Assembly: GCA_020720185.1 (NCBI GenBank)
Contig: DYPB01000049.1
Span: 1-14,942, forward strand
Source of the DNA: Flavobacterium psychrophilum
Lineage (GTDB): Bacteria > Bacteroidota > Bacteroidia > Flavobacteriales > Flavobacteriaceae
Length of the DNA stretch: 14,942 nucleotides
Direction: 5' to 3'
This document shows positions 1-6,905 of this stretch, in pieces; within the stretch, counting starts at the first letter, position 1; every line of letters begins with the position of its first letter. The position numbers and the translations under genes were made by a program. The notes beneath the pieces were generated by a model. It had not been told where the DNA came from. It saw only the letters and a program-made list of their open reading frames with translations, and searched no databases.

Positions 1-59
1 TTTTAATCAAAAACTATACATTTCATAAATTCCTCTTAAATACATAGCAATTCCAAAAA

Positions 60-290
60 ATGAACGACATACAAGTATTAGTAGAAAAAGCATTAGACGA
101 AGTTCGTCCGTTTTTAATAGAAGATGGAGGAAATGTTTCATTAGTAAGTATTGAAAACAACCATGTAAGTGTACGATTTGAAGGAGCGTGTATCAGTTGT
201 AATATCAATAAAATAACACTAAAAACAGCCATAGAAAGCACCATAAAAAAATATGCTCCACAAATAGAAACAGTTACAAATATTGGATGA
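60..290 (+). CDS. NifU-like Fe-S cluster scaffold protein (NifU C-terminal domain)
   Basis: A single-domain 76-residue protein matching the NifU C-terminal fold, which in the cytoplasm holds a transient Fe-S cluster and passes it to apo-proteins. The sequence shows the family's opening block (VEKALDEVRPFLIEDGG, about residues 8-24) and the cluster-binding CxxC at C44-C47 within EGACISC, followed by a helix ending in KKYAPQIE. The usual length for stand-alone Bacteroidota copies is about 75-80 residues, so it appears complete. The start at 60 follows an A-rich stretch with no other in-frame ATG. In related genomes it often lies beside an Mrp-type ATPase, but the 59 bases upstream are too few to test that here. 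It is separated from rpsP by about 110 bases that contain a promoter, so it is probably not in that operon. Confidence 0.9.
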   Translation: MNDIQVLVEKALDEVRPFLIEDGGNVSLVSIENNHVSVRFEGACISCNINKITLKTAIESTIKKYAPQIETVTNIG

Positions 291-344
291 AATTATTTTT
301 AAAAATTATTTACAAATCATAATTCATAATCCATAATTAATTAT

Positions 345-352
345 TATTTTTG
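345..352 (+). promoter_or_regulatory. Candidate -7 box of rpsP-rimM promoter
   Basis: TATTTTTG matches the Bacteroidota -7 consensus TAnnTTTG and lies 50 bases before the rpsP start. A 12-bp perfect palindrome (ATAATTAATTAT, 333-344) directly abuts it upstream. I see no clear -33 TTG at the expected spacing, so the call rests on the -7 box and position alone. Confidence 0.45.
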
Positions 353-367
353 CACCCTTAATTAATC

Positions 368-382
368 GAGGTCGAGAACCTC
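368..382 (+). promoter_or_regulatory. Small hairpin in the rpsP 5' leader
   Basis: GAGGT (368-372) and ACCTC (378-382) form a perfect 5-bp stem around the loop CGAGA in the roughly 40-nt leader of rpsP. It is the only GC-rich element in an otherwise AT-rich leader. It could be an autogenous ribosomal-protein leader structure bound by S16. That is inference, since only one sequence is visible. Confidence 0.35.
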
Positions 383-401
383 AAAATTTAATCACAAGAT
401 T

Positions 402-941
402 ATGTCAGTAAAAATTAGATTACAAAGACACGGTAAAAAAGGAAAACCTTTTTACTGGGTAGTAGCGGCGGATGCTCGTTCAAAAAGAGATGGTAAATAC
501 CTTGAAAAAATAGGAACTTACAATCCAAACACCAATCCAGCAACAGTTGATTTAGACCTTGATGCAGCCGTAAGATGGTTACACAACGGAGCACAACCAA
601 CAGATACTGCAAGAGCCATTTTGTCTTACAAAGGAGCTTTATTAAAACACCACCTTGACGGAGGAATCCGAAAAGGAGCTTTAACACAAGAACAAGCCGA
701 TGCAAAATTAACTGCTTGGTTAGAATCAAAAGGTGGAAAAGTTGATGCTAAAAAAGACGGTTTGAGCAAAAAACAAGCCGAAGAAAAAGCAAAAGCATTA
801 AAAGCGGAACAAGTTGCAAACGAAAAAAGAATTGCAAAAGCGGCGGCAGCAGTTGTTGAAGAAGTAGCGGAAGAAGTTCCAGCAACAGAGGAAGTTGTAG
901 TTGAAGAATCTACCACAGAAGAGACTCCGGCAGCAGAATAA
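402..941 (+). CDS. rpsP: 30S ribosomal protein S16 with long C-terminal extension
   Basis: Ribosomal protein bS16, a small-subunit assembly protein that binds 16S rRNA. The first ~80 residues are the canonical domain: the opening MSVKIRLQRHGKKGKPFYWVV, then ADARSKRDGKYLEKIGTYNP and a helix with GAQPTDTARAIL. The protein is 179 residues, about twice the usual 80-90. The extra ~95 residues form a Lys/Ala-rich, probably helical stretch (about 85-150) and a very acidic Val/Glu/Thr tail (about 150-179). Long S16 tails are normal in Bacteroidota and are not a fusion to a known domain. The gene is less AT-rich and more regular in codon use than its neighbours, as expected for high expression. It precedes rimM by 19 bases, the classic rpsP-rimM pairing. 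The start is fixed by the conserved N-terminus. Confidence 0.97.
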   Translation: MSVKIRLQRHGKKGKPFYWVVAADARSKRDGKYLEKIGTYNPNTNPATVDLDLDAAVRWLHNGAQPTDTARAILSYKGALLKHHLDGGIRKGALTQEQADAKLTAWLESKGGKVDAKKDGLSKKQAEEKAKALKAEQVANEKRIAKAAAAVVEEVAEEVPATEEVVVEESTTEETPAAE

Positions 942-960
942 TTTAAAATTAAAAAGCAAA

Positions 961-1485
961 ATGCGTAAAGAAGATTGTTTCTACTTGGGCAAAATTGCAA
1001 AAAAATTCAGTTTTAAAGGTGAAGTCTTGGCATATTTAGACACGGATGAACCAGAATTGTATGAAAATATGGAATCAGTTTTTGTTGAATTTAACAAAAA
1101 TTTGATTCCATTTTTTATTAAAAACAGTTCATTACACAAAAACGATTTTTTACGCATAAAATTTGAAGATGTAAACGATGAGGCTGCTGCCGATAGTATT
1201 ATAGGATGCAGTATCTATTTGCCAATCAAAATGTTACCAAAATTAACTGGCAATAAGTTTTATTATCATGAAGTCGTGGGATTTGAAATAGAAGACAAAC
1301 GATTAGGTGTTTTTGGAGTTATTCAATCCATAAATGACTCGACGGCACAACCTCTTTTTGAGGTTTTGAATGGAAACATTGAACTACTTATTCCAATGAT
1401 AGACCATTTTTTAATCAAAATTGATAGAGAAAATAAAAAGGTTATAATGGATTTACCCGAAGGATTATTGGAAATGTATTTATGA
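961..1485 (+). CDS. rimM: Ribosome maturation factor RimM
   Basis: RimM, a 30S-subunit assembly factor that binds S19 and helps 16S rRNA processing. The N-terminal domain (about 1-90) begins MRKEDCFYLGKIAKKFSFKGEV, the family's opening block with the G-K...G pattern. The second, PRC-like barrel domain (about 95-174) contains KFYYHEVVGFEIED and ends in the conserved LPEGLLEMYL. At 174 residues the length is typical. I chose the ATG at 961 rather than an in-frame ATG at 901, because the latter would overlap the end of rpsP by 41 bases and add 20 residues with no family similarity. It follows rpsP by 19 bases and is presumably co-transcribed with it. The next gene, pheS, has its own promoter candidate; trmD, a common follower in other phyla, is absent here. 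Confidence 0.95.
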   Translation: MRKEDCFYLGKIAKKFSFKGEVLAYLDTDEPELYENMESVFVEFNKNLIPFFIKNSSLHKNDFLRIKFEDVNDEAAADSIIGCSIYLPIKMLPKLTGNKFYYHEVVGFEIEDKRLGVFGVIQSINDSTAQPLFEVLNGNIELLIPMIDHFLIKIDRENKKVIMDLPEGLLEMYL

Positions 1486-1527
1486 TAAAAACCATAAATA
1501 TCTTTAAGAAACGATAAGTTTTTTTTG

Positions 1528-1535
1528 TAAATTTG
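1528..1535 (+). promoter_or_regulatory. Candidate -7 box of the pheS promoter
   Basis: TAAATTTG fits the Bacteroidota TAnnTTTG box, 21 bases before the pheS start codon and 42 bases after the rimM stop. The -33 element is not convincing (TTTA near 1504), so confidence is moderate. Confidence 0.5.
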
Positions 1536-1555
1536 CGGTCTAATAAAAATGAAAG

Positions 1556-2575
1556 ATGATAAACAGAATTAAAGAATATATAACAGAAGCCACAGCATTT
1601 TCTACAGATAATAAAGAGGAATTAGAAATTTTTAGAATAAAATTTTTAGGAAGTAAAGGCTTGTTAAAAGAAGTTTTTGCAGCATTTAAGGATGTTCCAA
1701 ATGATCAAAAAAAAGAATTTGGTCAGGTTGTAAACTTACTAAAAACTATTGCCGAAGAGAGGGTAAAAACTATTGCCGAAAGCATTGAAGAAAAAGAAGA
1801 GGTAAAGAGTGTTTATGGTGATTTGAGTCGTCCTGCCGAACCATTAATTATAGGTTCTCGACACCCAATATCATTAGTGAAAAATCAAATTATTGATATC
1901 TTTTCAAACATTGGTTTTAATGTTTCAGAAGGTCCAGAAATTGAAGATGATTGGCATAATTTTACTGCCTTGAATTTGCCAGAATACCATCCAGCAAGAG
2001 ATATGCAGGATACTTTTTTTATTCAAAAAAATCCGGATATTTTACTCCGAACTCACACCTCATCCGTGCAGGTAAGATATATGGAAAACAACAAACCACC
2101 TATTCGTACTATTTCGCCAGGAAGGGTTTTTAGAAACGAGGCGGTTTCGTCTCGATCGCACTGTATTTTTCATCAGGTGGAGGGTTTATATATTGATAAA
2201 GATGTTTCTTTTGCAGATTTAAAACAAACTTTATTGTATTTTACCAAAGAAATGTTTGGAAAATCAAAAATAAGATTGCGTCCAAGTTATTTTCCTTTTA
2301 CAGAACCTAGTGCAGAGGTTGATATCTATTGGGGATTAAAAACAGAAACGGACTATAGAATTACCAAAGGAACAGGTTGGTTAGAAATTATGGGATGCGG
2401 AATGGTTGATCCTCAAGTGCTTAAAAATTGCGGTATAAATCCCGATGAGTATAATGGTTATGCTTTTGGAATGGGAATTGAAAGAATAGCGATGTTGTTA
2501 TATCAAATAGGAGATATTAGAATGTTTTATGAAAACGATGTCAGATTTTTAAATCAATTTAAAAGTAGCATTTAA
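1556..2575 (+). CDS. pheS: Phenylalanine-tRNA ligase alpha subunit
   Basis: Catalytic alpha subunit of the (alpha-beta)2 phenylalanyl-tRNA synthetase, which charges tRNA-Phe. Residues about 1-90 form the tRNA-binding helical arm, with FLGSKGLLKE at 30-39. The class II catalytic core follows: YHPARDMQDTFF (144-155), LRTHTSSVQVRYM (164-176), motif 2 around GRVFRNEAVSSRSHCIFHQVEG (189-210), FPFTEPSAEVD (246-256) and motif 3 GYAFGMGIERIAML (301-314). At 339 residues it is full length. The start at 1556 fits the family N-terminus; an ATG seven bases upstream is out of frame and closes within eight codons. The partner pheT is not in the window, which is normal in Bacteroidota, where pheS and pheT are commonly unlinked. 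Confidence 0.97.
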   Translation: MINRIKEYITEATAFSTDNKEELEIFRIKFLGSKGLLKEVFAAFKDVPNDQKKEFGQVVNLLKTIAEERVKTIAESIEEKEEVKSVYGDLSRPAEPLIIGSRHPISLVKNQIIDIFSNIGFNVSEGPEIEDDWHNFTALNLPEYHPARDMQDTFFIQKNPDILLRTHTSSVQVRYMENNKPPIRTISPGRVFRNEAVSSRSHCIFHQVEGLYIDKDVSFADLKQTLLYFTKEMFGKSKIRLRPSYFPFTEPSAEVDIYWGLKTETDYRITKGTGWLEIMGCGMVDPQVLKNCGINPDEYNGYAFGMGIERIAMLLYQIGDIRMFYENDVRFLNQFKSSI

Positions 2576-2657
2576 AATATTGTTTTTATATCAATGTTCT
2601 AAGAGTATTTTCTATTATTCTGTTCAAAATTGGCAATATATTTAATTTTTTACTTGT

Positions 2658-2678
2658 AAAAAACCAGCAAAACTTGCT
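2658..2678 (-). terminator. Candidate intrinsic terminator of the family 31 glycosidase gene
   Basis: Read on the minus strand, AGCAA-GTT-TTGCT forms a 5-bp stem (2666-2678) followed by GG and six T residues (2663-2658), about 30 bases beyond the glycosidase stop. The stem is short, so this is a weak-to-moderate call. No separate good terminator for the convergent pheS is evident in 2576-2708. Confidence 0.4.
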
Positions 2679-2708
2679 ATTTAATGCACTAAAAAATATC
2701 TTAATTTA

Positions 2709-5102
2709 TTATAATTGAATTAATATTTCTTTTTCGAATCCGTTTTCCCATTTAATAGGAATTATAATGTTTCCGTTTTCTGTTTTAAATTTAGTGTTTT
2801 TTTCATCAATAGTTACTTTTTTAGGAGAACAGTTGTGCAGAATTAAATTAATGTTTTTATCAGTTTTAACATTAAAAAAACCACTTTTACTATCTAAATT
2901 GATAGTCAAAATTTTGTCTAAAATACTACTATTAAACGATAATAGTTCAAATTTTTCGTCTTTAAAAGTTTCCGCACTTTTACCATCGTCGTTGTATAAT
3001 TTACCTTCAGATTTTGTGGTTTTTTCATCAAAATAATAATGTAAATCGAAGTTTGATAACGAATAATCTTTTGTGTTTTGAATGGTTTTTATCATCGGAA
3101 TAAAAGCACCTCCTCTTACAAATACAGGGATTTTATCTTCTTCTAACTTAATATCATTTGTAGTTCCTGCAAGATATTTTTTATTGGTATAAAAATCAAA
3201 CCAATTATTATTTTTCGGAAAATAAACTGATTTTTCAATTTGTCCTTTCTCAACAACTGGTGCGACTAAAATTTCATTTCCCCAAAAATATTCATCAGAT
3301 TTTGTTTGTAAATCAGTGTTTTCTGGTTCTTCAAACAATAAAGGACGCATTAATGGTAATCCTTTTTGAGAATTTTCAAAAGCTAAATTATAATTATAAG
3401 GCAGCATTTGATAACGCAGTTCAATGGCTTTTTTTGCTAATTCTTTTGCTTTTTCACTTCTATTCACTGGCTCCGACGCTACCTCTTCTTGTGCGTGCGG
3501 ACGAAATATTGGATTAAAAACTCCATATTGTAGCCATCTCACATACAATTCATCATCTAAATTTGCTCCTGAAAAACCACCTAAATCCGAGTGCATATAT
3601 CCCATTCCCTGCATACCCATTTGCAAGGCTATTTCGGTTTGTGATTGTAAACCACCCCAACTTCTATTAACATCTCCACCCCAAGGAATCATGCCAAATC
3701 TTTGAGAACCAGCACTTCCTGCTTGCATTAAAACAAATGGTCGAACCGTTGGAAAATCTACTTTATATCCATCGGCAATTAATTTTGCCCAACGATGTCC
3801 ATAAATATTATGAACCTCATCTGCCGTTCCACCTGCTGTTTTTATTGATGATGGAAAAACTTCGGGTTCGCCTAAATCTCCCCACAAACCACCAACACCT
3901 TGATTGATTAAATCTTTATAAATATTCCAAAACCATACTTTGCCTTCGGGTTTAAAAACATCTACAATTCCTGTATTTCCAAAGTAAAAATCGTATTGTG
4001 CGGCTTTGCCCGAAGTAGCCGTTGCCAATATTTTTTTATCAACCGCTTCTTGCCATTTGCTCGAGGTTGATAGTATAAATGGCTCGGTAATCAATACTGT
4101 TTTTATTCCTTTTTTATTCAAATTTGATAGCATCTTAGTAGGGTTAGGAAAATTATCTTTATCCCAAGATAAATTACCCATTGTACCTTTAATATCTTTA
4201 CCAAACCAATATAAATCAATTATTATTGCATCAACCGGAATTTTTTCTTTGTTGAATTTTTCAATAGTTTGCATCACTTCATCTTGGCTATGATAACCAA
4301 ATTTTGAAGAAAAATTACCCAAAGTCCATAAAGCAGGAAGTGGTTGTTTGCCAGTTAAATTGGTGTAGTTTTCGATTAATTCTTGCCACGAATTTCCAGC
4401 AATAATCTGATAAGTTTTGCGTCCTGAAATGGTTTCATATTGCATAGAATTGTCTTTTTTAGAATCTAAATCTAAATAGCCAATAGGTGCGTTGTCAAAA
4501 TGAATGGCATACATTTTTGAAGACATCACTAATGGTATGCAAAAATTCATCAATTCGGCTTTGGTTTCATAACCATATTGAGCTCGGTTGTATAATTGCA
4601 ATCGGTTTCCTCGACGATTCATCCCTAATGCTCTTGCACCACCACCATATAAAACCTCATCTTTATCAAGGTTAAAATCTAATATTTCGTTTGCTTGATT
4701 GTTGTTGTTCGACCCTGTGGAATCTTTTTTGATATAACCATTTTTTTCGGAAATTAGTAATTTTCTTCTATCAAAATAAGATATCTGAAACGGATTTTTC
4801 TGAACCACAATTACAATTCCTTTTGTATTTATGCTCAATATATTGGTACTTTCGGTAATTTTATATCCAACATCGTTTTGTTTTAAAACAACTGCTTCTG
4901 ATTTTGGATTGAATTTTTCTCCTTTTGGAATAAAAGAAGTTTCAATAATTTTATTTGTATAATAGTTTATAAGATACTGACCATCCGAAACATTAATTTC
5001 TATTGTTTTGTCATTTTTTTTATAACTTTCATATTTTCTATTGTTATTTTGAGCAAAAGAAAATGTGGTTATTAATAACAGTAGGAGCGTTTTTATGTTC
5101 AT
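2709..5102 (-). CDS. Secreted glycoside hydrolase family 31 alpha-glycosidase/transglucosidase
   Basis: A retaining family 31 enzyme acting on alpha-linked sugars, exported to the periplasm or beyond. Residues 1-17 are a signal peptide with likely cleavage after FSFA. About 30-250 form the N-terminal beta domain (YGGGARALGMNRRG near 152-165), and about 255-590 the TIM barrel. The nucleophile is predicted as D409 in GLWGDLGEPE and the acid/base as D477 in IPWGGDVNRSW; RPFVLMQAG.GSQRFG (454-470) lies between them. C-terminal beta domains follow, with the DUF5110-type YNDDGKS segment. The WGDLGEPE form and the length (797) resemble secreted oligosaccharide alpha-4-glucosyltransferases and alpha-glucosidases rather than the xylosidase or sulfoquinovosidase subfamilies, but specificity is inference. 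No SusC/SusD pair is adjacent, so this is not a typical polysaccharide utilisation locus. An eight-A tract precedes the start. Confidence 0.9.
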   Translation of the reverse strand: MNIKTLLLLLITTFSFAQNNNRKYESYKKNDKTIEINVSDGQYLINYYTNKIIETSFIPKGEKFNPKSEAVVLKQNDVGYKITESTNILSINTKGIVIVVQKNPFQISYFDRRKLLISEKNGYIKKDSTGSNNNNQANEILDFNLDKDEVLYGGGARALGMNRRGNRLQLYNRAQYGYETKAELMNFCIPLVMSSKMYAIHFDNAPIGYLDLDSKKDNSMQYETISGRKTYQIIAGNSWQELIENYTNLTGKQPLPALWTLGNFSSKFGYHSQDEVMQTIEKFNKEKIPVDAIIIDLYWFGKDIKGTMGNLSWDKDNFPNPTKMLSNLNKKGIKTVLITEPFILSTSSKWQEAVDKKILATATSGKAAQYDFYFGNTGIVDVFKPEGKVWFWNIYKDLINQGVGGLWGDLGEPEVFPSSIKTAGGTADEVHNIYGHRWAKLIADGYKVDFPTVRPFVLMQAGSAGSQRFGMIPWGGDVNRSWGGLQSQTEIALQMGMQGMGYMHSDLGGFSGANLDDELYVRWLQYGVFNPIFRPHAQEEVASEPVNRSEKAKELAKKAIELRYQMLPYNYNLAFENSQKGLPLMRPLLFEEPENTDLQTKSDEYFWGNEILVAPVVEKGQIEKSVYFPKNNNWFDFYTNKKYLAGTTNDIKLEEDKIPVFVRGGAFIPMIKTIQNTKDYSLSNFDLHYYFDEKTTKSEGKLYNDDGKSAETFKDEKFELLSFNSSILDKILTINLDSKSGFFNVKTDKNINLILHNCSPKKVTIDEKNTKFKTENGNIIIPIKWENGFEKEILIQL

Positions 5103-5113
5103 TTTTTTTCTAT

Positions 5114-5221
5114 TTATAATCGACCGAAATCTATGGTATCTTGTTCAGTTTTAGTCAAATTTTTATACGCTTTCTTCGGATAATATGGGGCAATGAAAGC
5201 AATAATATCAGCCGTGATTTT
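5114..5221 (-). pseudogene. 35-codon coding-like remnant without start codon
   Basis: Directly after the TAA of the adenylating-enzyme gene (5222-5224), the same minus-strand frame stays open for 35 codons and ends in TAA at 5114-5116. It reads ITADIIAFIAPYYPKK (from the second codon), then AYKNLTKTEQDTIDFGRL. The composition looks like a genuine protein C-terminus rather than random AT-rich translation, yet it has no ATG of its own. The upstream protein already ends naturally (SGKLKQFISEIK), so a premature stop is not the obvious explanation. It may be the tail of a deleted gene or an unusual readthrough extension. I do not recognise the family. A 35-codon open run can also arise by chance, so confidence is low. 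Confidence 0.3.
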
Positions 5222-6535
5222 TTATTTAATTTCTGATATAAATTGTTTTAATTTGCCACTTTTTCCTCGTTCCAAAATGTCTTTTTTGTGGTACGAAAAA
5301 ATTAAATTAGGCTCTAAATATTTAGCAATAGCAGTTTCTATTTTTTCAATTTGGTTATTTGTCAATTCATTTTCTGCAACATAATCTATTTTGAATGTAT
5401 TGATTGACAGTTGTTTAATTATAAATTCTTTTACATTTCCATCATCTTCAATAATAGATTTGGTAACATAATAAAAAGTTAATCCCGGCGATTTTTTGCC
5501 ACTTGGCAAAATTGCAATATCATTGGTTCGTCCTAATAATTGCTTTAAAATTGGTTTTTTGGCGGTACTTTTTTCGTCTAAAATTCCAATATCACCAATT
5601 TCGTATCTAATAATTGGATGTGCTTTATTGTATAGCGAAGTTACCACAATTTTACCTTCATTTCCATTTGCAACGACTTGATTATTAGCATCTAAAACCT
5701 CAACAAAAAGATTTTCAGCATTAACTTGCCATTCTCCTTTTGGGTTTTGAAAAGCTATCAAACCAAGTTCCGAAGCTCCGTATTCATTGACAATTGGAAT
5801 GCCAAATTGTTTTTCGAGTAGTTTTTTATCTTCCTCAAAAAGCATTTCAGATGTTGCCATACAAACTTTCAAAGATGGACAAATATCTTTCAGAACGATA
5901 TTTTTTTTCTGTAAAAACTTGGCAAACAAAACGATAGAAGAAGTATATCCATTGATATAGTCGAATTTTTTTGATTGAAACTTCTTTAGCATTTGTTCCA
6001 AAACCTGATCTGACAAATTAAAAATTGTAAATCGGTATCGAGAACTTAAAAAATCTTTTAATCGTTCTTTTTTATTTCCAATAAAATCAAGAGGAATACC
6101 ATAAAAACGAGCTTGATACGACTTGTTAAAATCAATACCAAACCAACCAAAACGATAGATGGCACCTGCCCAAGTGAGTGCATGAGAAGGCTTATCGATG
6201 GCAAAAACAAAAGGATCGCCACTGGAACCTGAGGTTTTATTTACATAAATGTTTTTTGGGAGATAACCTTCCGAAAGTCTTTCTGATAATGGTTTTTGAA
6301 AATGTTTTTTGGTCATTACTGGTAGATCGTTCCAGTTTTCTATTGTTGATTTTCCTACAAATTGACGATAATTTGAGTTATTTTTAAGATGGAAATCAAC
6401 AATTTCTTTTTTCTTATCGTTAATGAAATCTAAATATTTCTCTTCGGAAATTGATAAAATTTCTGATAATTTTTTTTTAGCCTCATTTATCTTGAAGCCG
6501 TTTAATTTTAAAGCAAGGTTGAAGAGGGTAAGCAT
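5222..6535 (-). CDS. PaaK/CapK-like adenylate-forming enzyme (phenylacetate-CoA ligase family)
   Basis: A member of the ANL adenylating superfamily, phenylacetate-CoA ligase / CapK branch: it should activate a carboxylic acid with ATP as an acyl-adenylate. Visible motifs in order are the phosphate-binding loop VNKTSGSSGDP (98-108), NEYGASELG (250-258), the ribose-binding YEIGD (311-315), the hinge-region GRTND (335-339) and a C-terminal GKSGKLKQF with probable catalytic K428. At 437 residues it is complete. True PaaK genes lie among paa ring-degradation genes, which are absent here. CapK-like proteins near surface-polysaccharide genes also share this architecture, so the substrate is unknown and I give no symbol. 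The start codon lies only 13 bases beyond a 17-bp inverted repeat (6549-6595), which would sit in or just before its leader. Confidence 0.85.
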   Translation of the reverse strand: MLTLFNLALKLNGFKINEAKKKLSEILSISEEKYLDFINDKKKEIVDFHLKNNSNYRQFVGKSTIENWNDLPVMTKKHFQKPLSERLSEGYLPKNIYVNKTSGSSGDPFVFAIDKPSHALTWAGAIYRFGWFGIDFNKSYQARFYGIPLDFIGNKKERLKDFLSSRYRFTIFNLSDQVLEQMLKKFQSKKFDYINGYTSSIVLFAKFLQKKNIVLKDICPSLKVCMATSEMLFEEDKKLLEKQFGIPIVNEYGASELGLIAFQNPKGEWQVNAENLFVEVLDANNQVVANGNEGKIVVTSLYNKAHPIIRYEIGDIGILDEKSTAKKPILKQLLGRTNDIAILPSGKKSPGLTFYYVTKSIIEDDGNVKEFIIKQLSINTFKIDYVAENELTNNQIEKIETAIAKYLEPNLIFSYHKKDILERGKSGKLKQFISEIK

Positions 6536-6548
6536 TGGTATAAAATTT

Positions 6549-6595
6549 AAAATCTTATCAAAAAAATAATTGTTTATATTTTTTGATAAGATTTA
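6549..6595 (-). terminator. 17-bp perfect inverted repeat between two minus-strand genes
   Basis: Arms 6549-6565 and 6579-6595 (outer portion TAAATCTTATC / GATAAGATTTA, inner portion six A / six T) pair over 17 bp with a 13-nt loop. It begins 18 bases after the stop of the small membrane-protein gene and ends 13 bases before the adenylating-enzyme start. As an RNA hairpin on the minus strand it is followed by a T-rich run, so it can terminate the upstream gene. Its closeness to the next start suggests it may also act as an attenuator or operator. The structure is certain; its role is inferred. Confidence 0.55.
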
Positions 6596-6613
6596 GTTAC
6601 GAACAACAATAAA

Positions 6614-6847
6614 TTACTTTGATAAAAAAGAATGAGCTGTTGTATCTTGGTTTTCTTCGCCATTAGCTTGGTGCAATTTTAATTGTTTTATCCAATAAAC
6701 AATATAATAAGCACAGATAATTACTGCTACCCAGTTTATGATATTAGCAGCAAACCAATTTTCTAATTCTAATTTTCGTAAAAAATCTTGCGGGGCAAAG
6801 AATATTTTTTCGAATAACCATTGTATTCCTTCAAAAAATGCTTTCAT
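6614..6847 (-). CDS. Small membrane protein of the flavobacterial upp-linked DUF6341-like family
   Basis: A 77-residue protein with an amphipathic N-terminal part (MKAFFEGIQWLFEKIFFAPQ), one clear transmembrane segment (about 35-54, IINWVAVIICAYYIVYW), then a polar tail with EENQDTTAHSFL. The IINW, YW.KQLK.H and TTAHS.L elements look like a short protein family, which I recall as DUF6341, found in Flavobacteriia near upp. Some database entries for this family carry the name uracil phosphoribosyltransferase, which is plainly wrong for a protein of this size and content. Its function is unknown. It is divergently arranged with the next gene over 48 bases of shared promoter DNA. Confidence 0.75.
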   Translation of the reverse strand: MKAFFEGIQWLFEKIFFAPQDFLRKLELENWFAANIINWVAVIICAYYIVYWIKQLKLHQANGEENQDTTAHSFLSK

Positions 6848-6867
6848 AATATTAATATAATTATATT

Positions 6868-6875
6868 TACATTTG
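6868..6875 (+). promoter_or_regulatory. Candidate -7 box for the polytopic membrane protein gene
   Basis: TACATTTG matches TAnnTTTG and lies 20 bases before the + strand start at 6896. It directly abuts the minus-strand box at 6876-6883, forming a near-palindrome around TTTGCAAA. No -33 TTG is evident upstream. Confidence 0.5.
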
Positions 6876-6905
6876 CAAAAATATGAAATAATAGTATGAT
6901 TACAA
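6876..6905 (-). promoter_or_regulatory. Candidate promoter of the small membrane protein gene
   Basis: On the minus strand TATTTTTG (6883-6876) fits the -7 box, and a TTG at 6905-6903 lies 19 bases upstream of it, the usual -33 spacing. The -33 element would fall inside the first codons of the divergent gene. The leader to the start at 6847 would be about 20 nt. Confidence 0.5.

Noticed and set aside
321..344. CATAATT/CATAATC tandem-like repeats before rpsP
   Set aside because: Three imperfect 7-base copies in AT-rich DNA are too short and variable to call a repeat array.
901..960. Upstream in-frame start for rimM at 901
   Set aside because: It would overlap the end of rpsP by 41 bases and add 20 residues unlike the RimM N-terminus; the ATG at 961 gives the family start.
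626..1000. Long minus-strand frame opposite rpsP
   Set aside because: Serine/alanine-rich translation is the mirror of the biased Lys/Ala/Glu-rich S16 tail; not a gene.
5222..6535. True phenylacetate-CoA ligase of a paa pathway
   Set aside because: No ring-degradation genes nearby, and the CapK-like branch shares all visible motifs; substrate left open.
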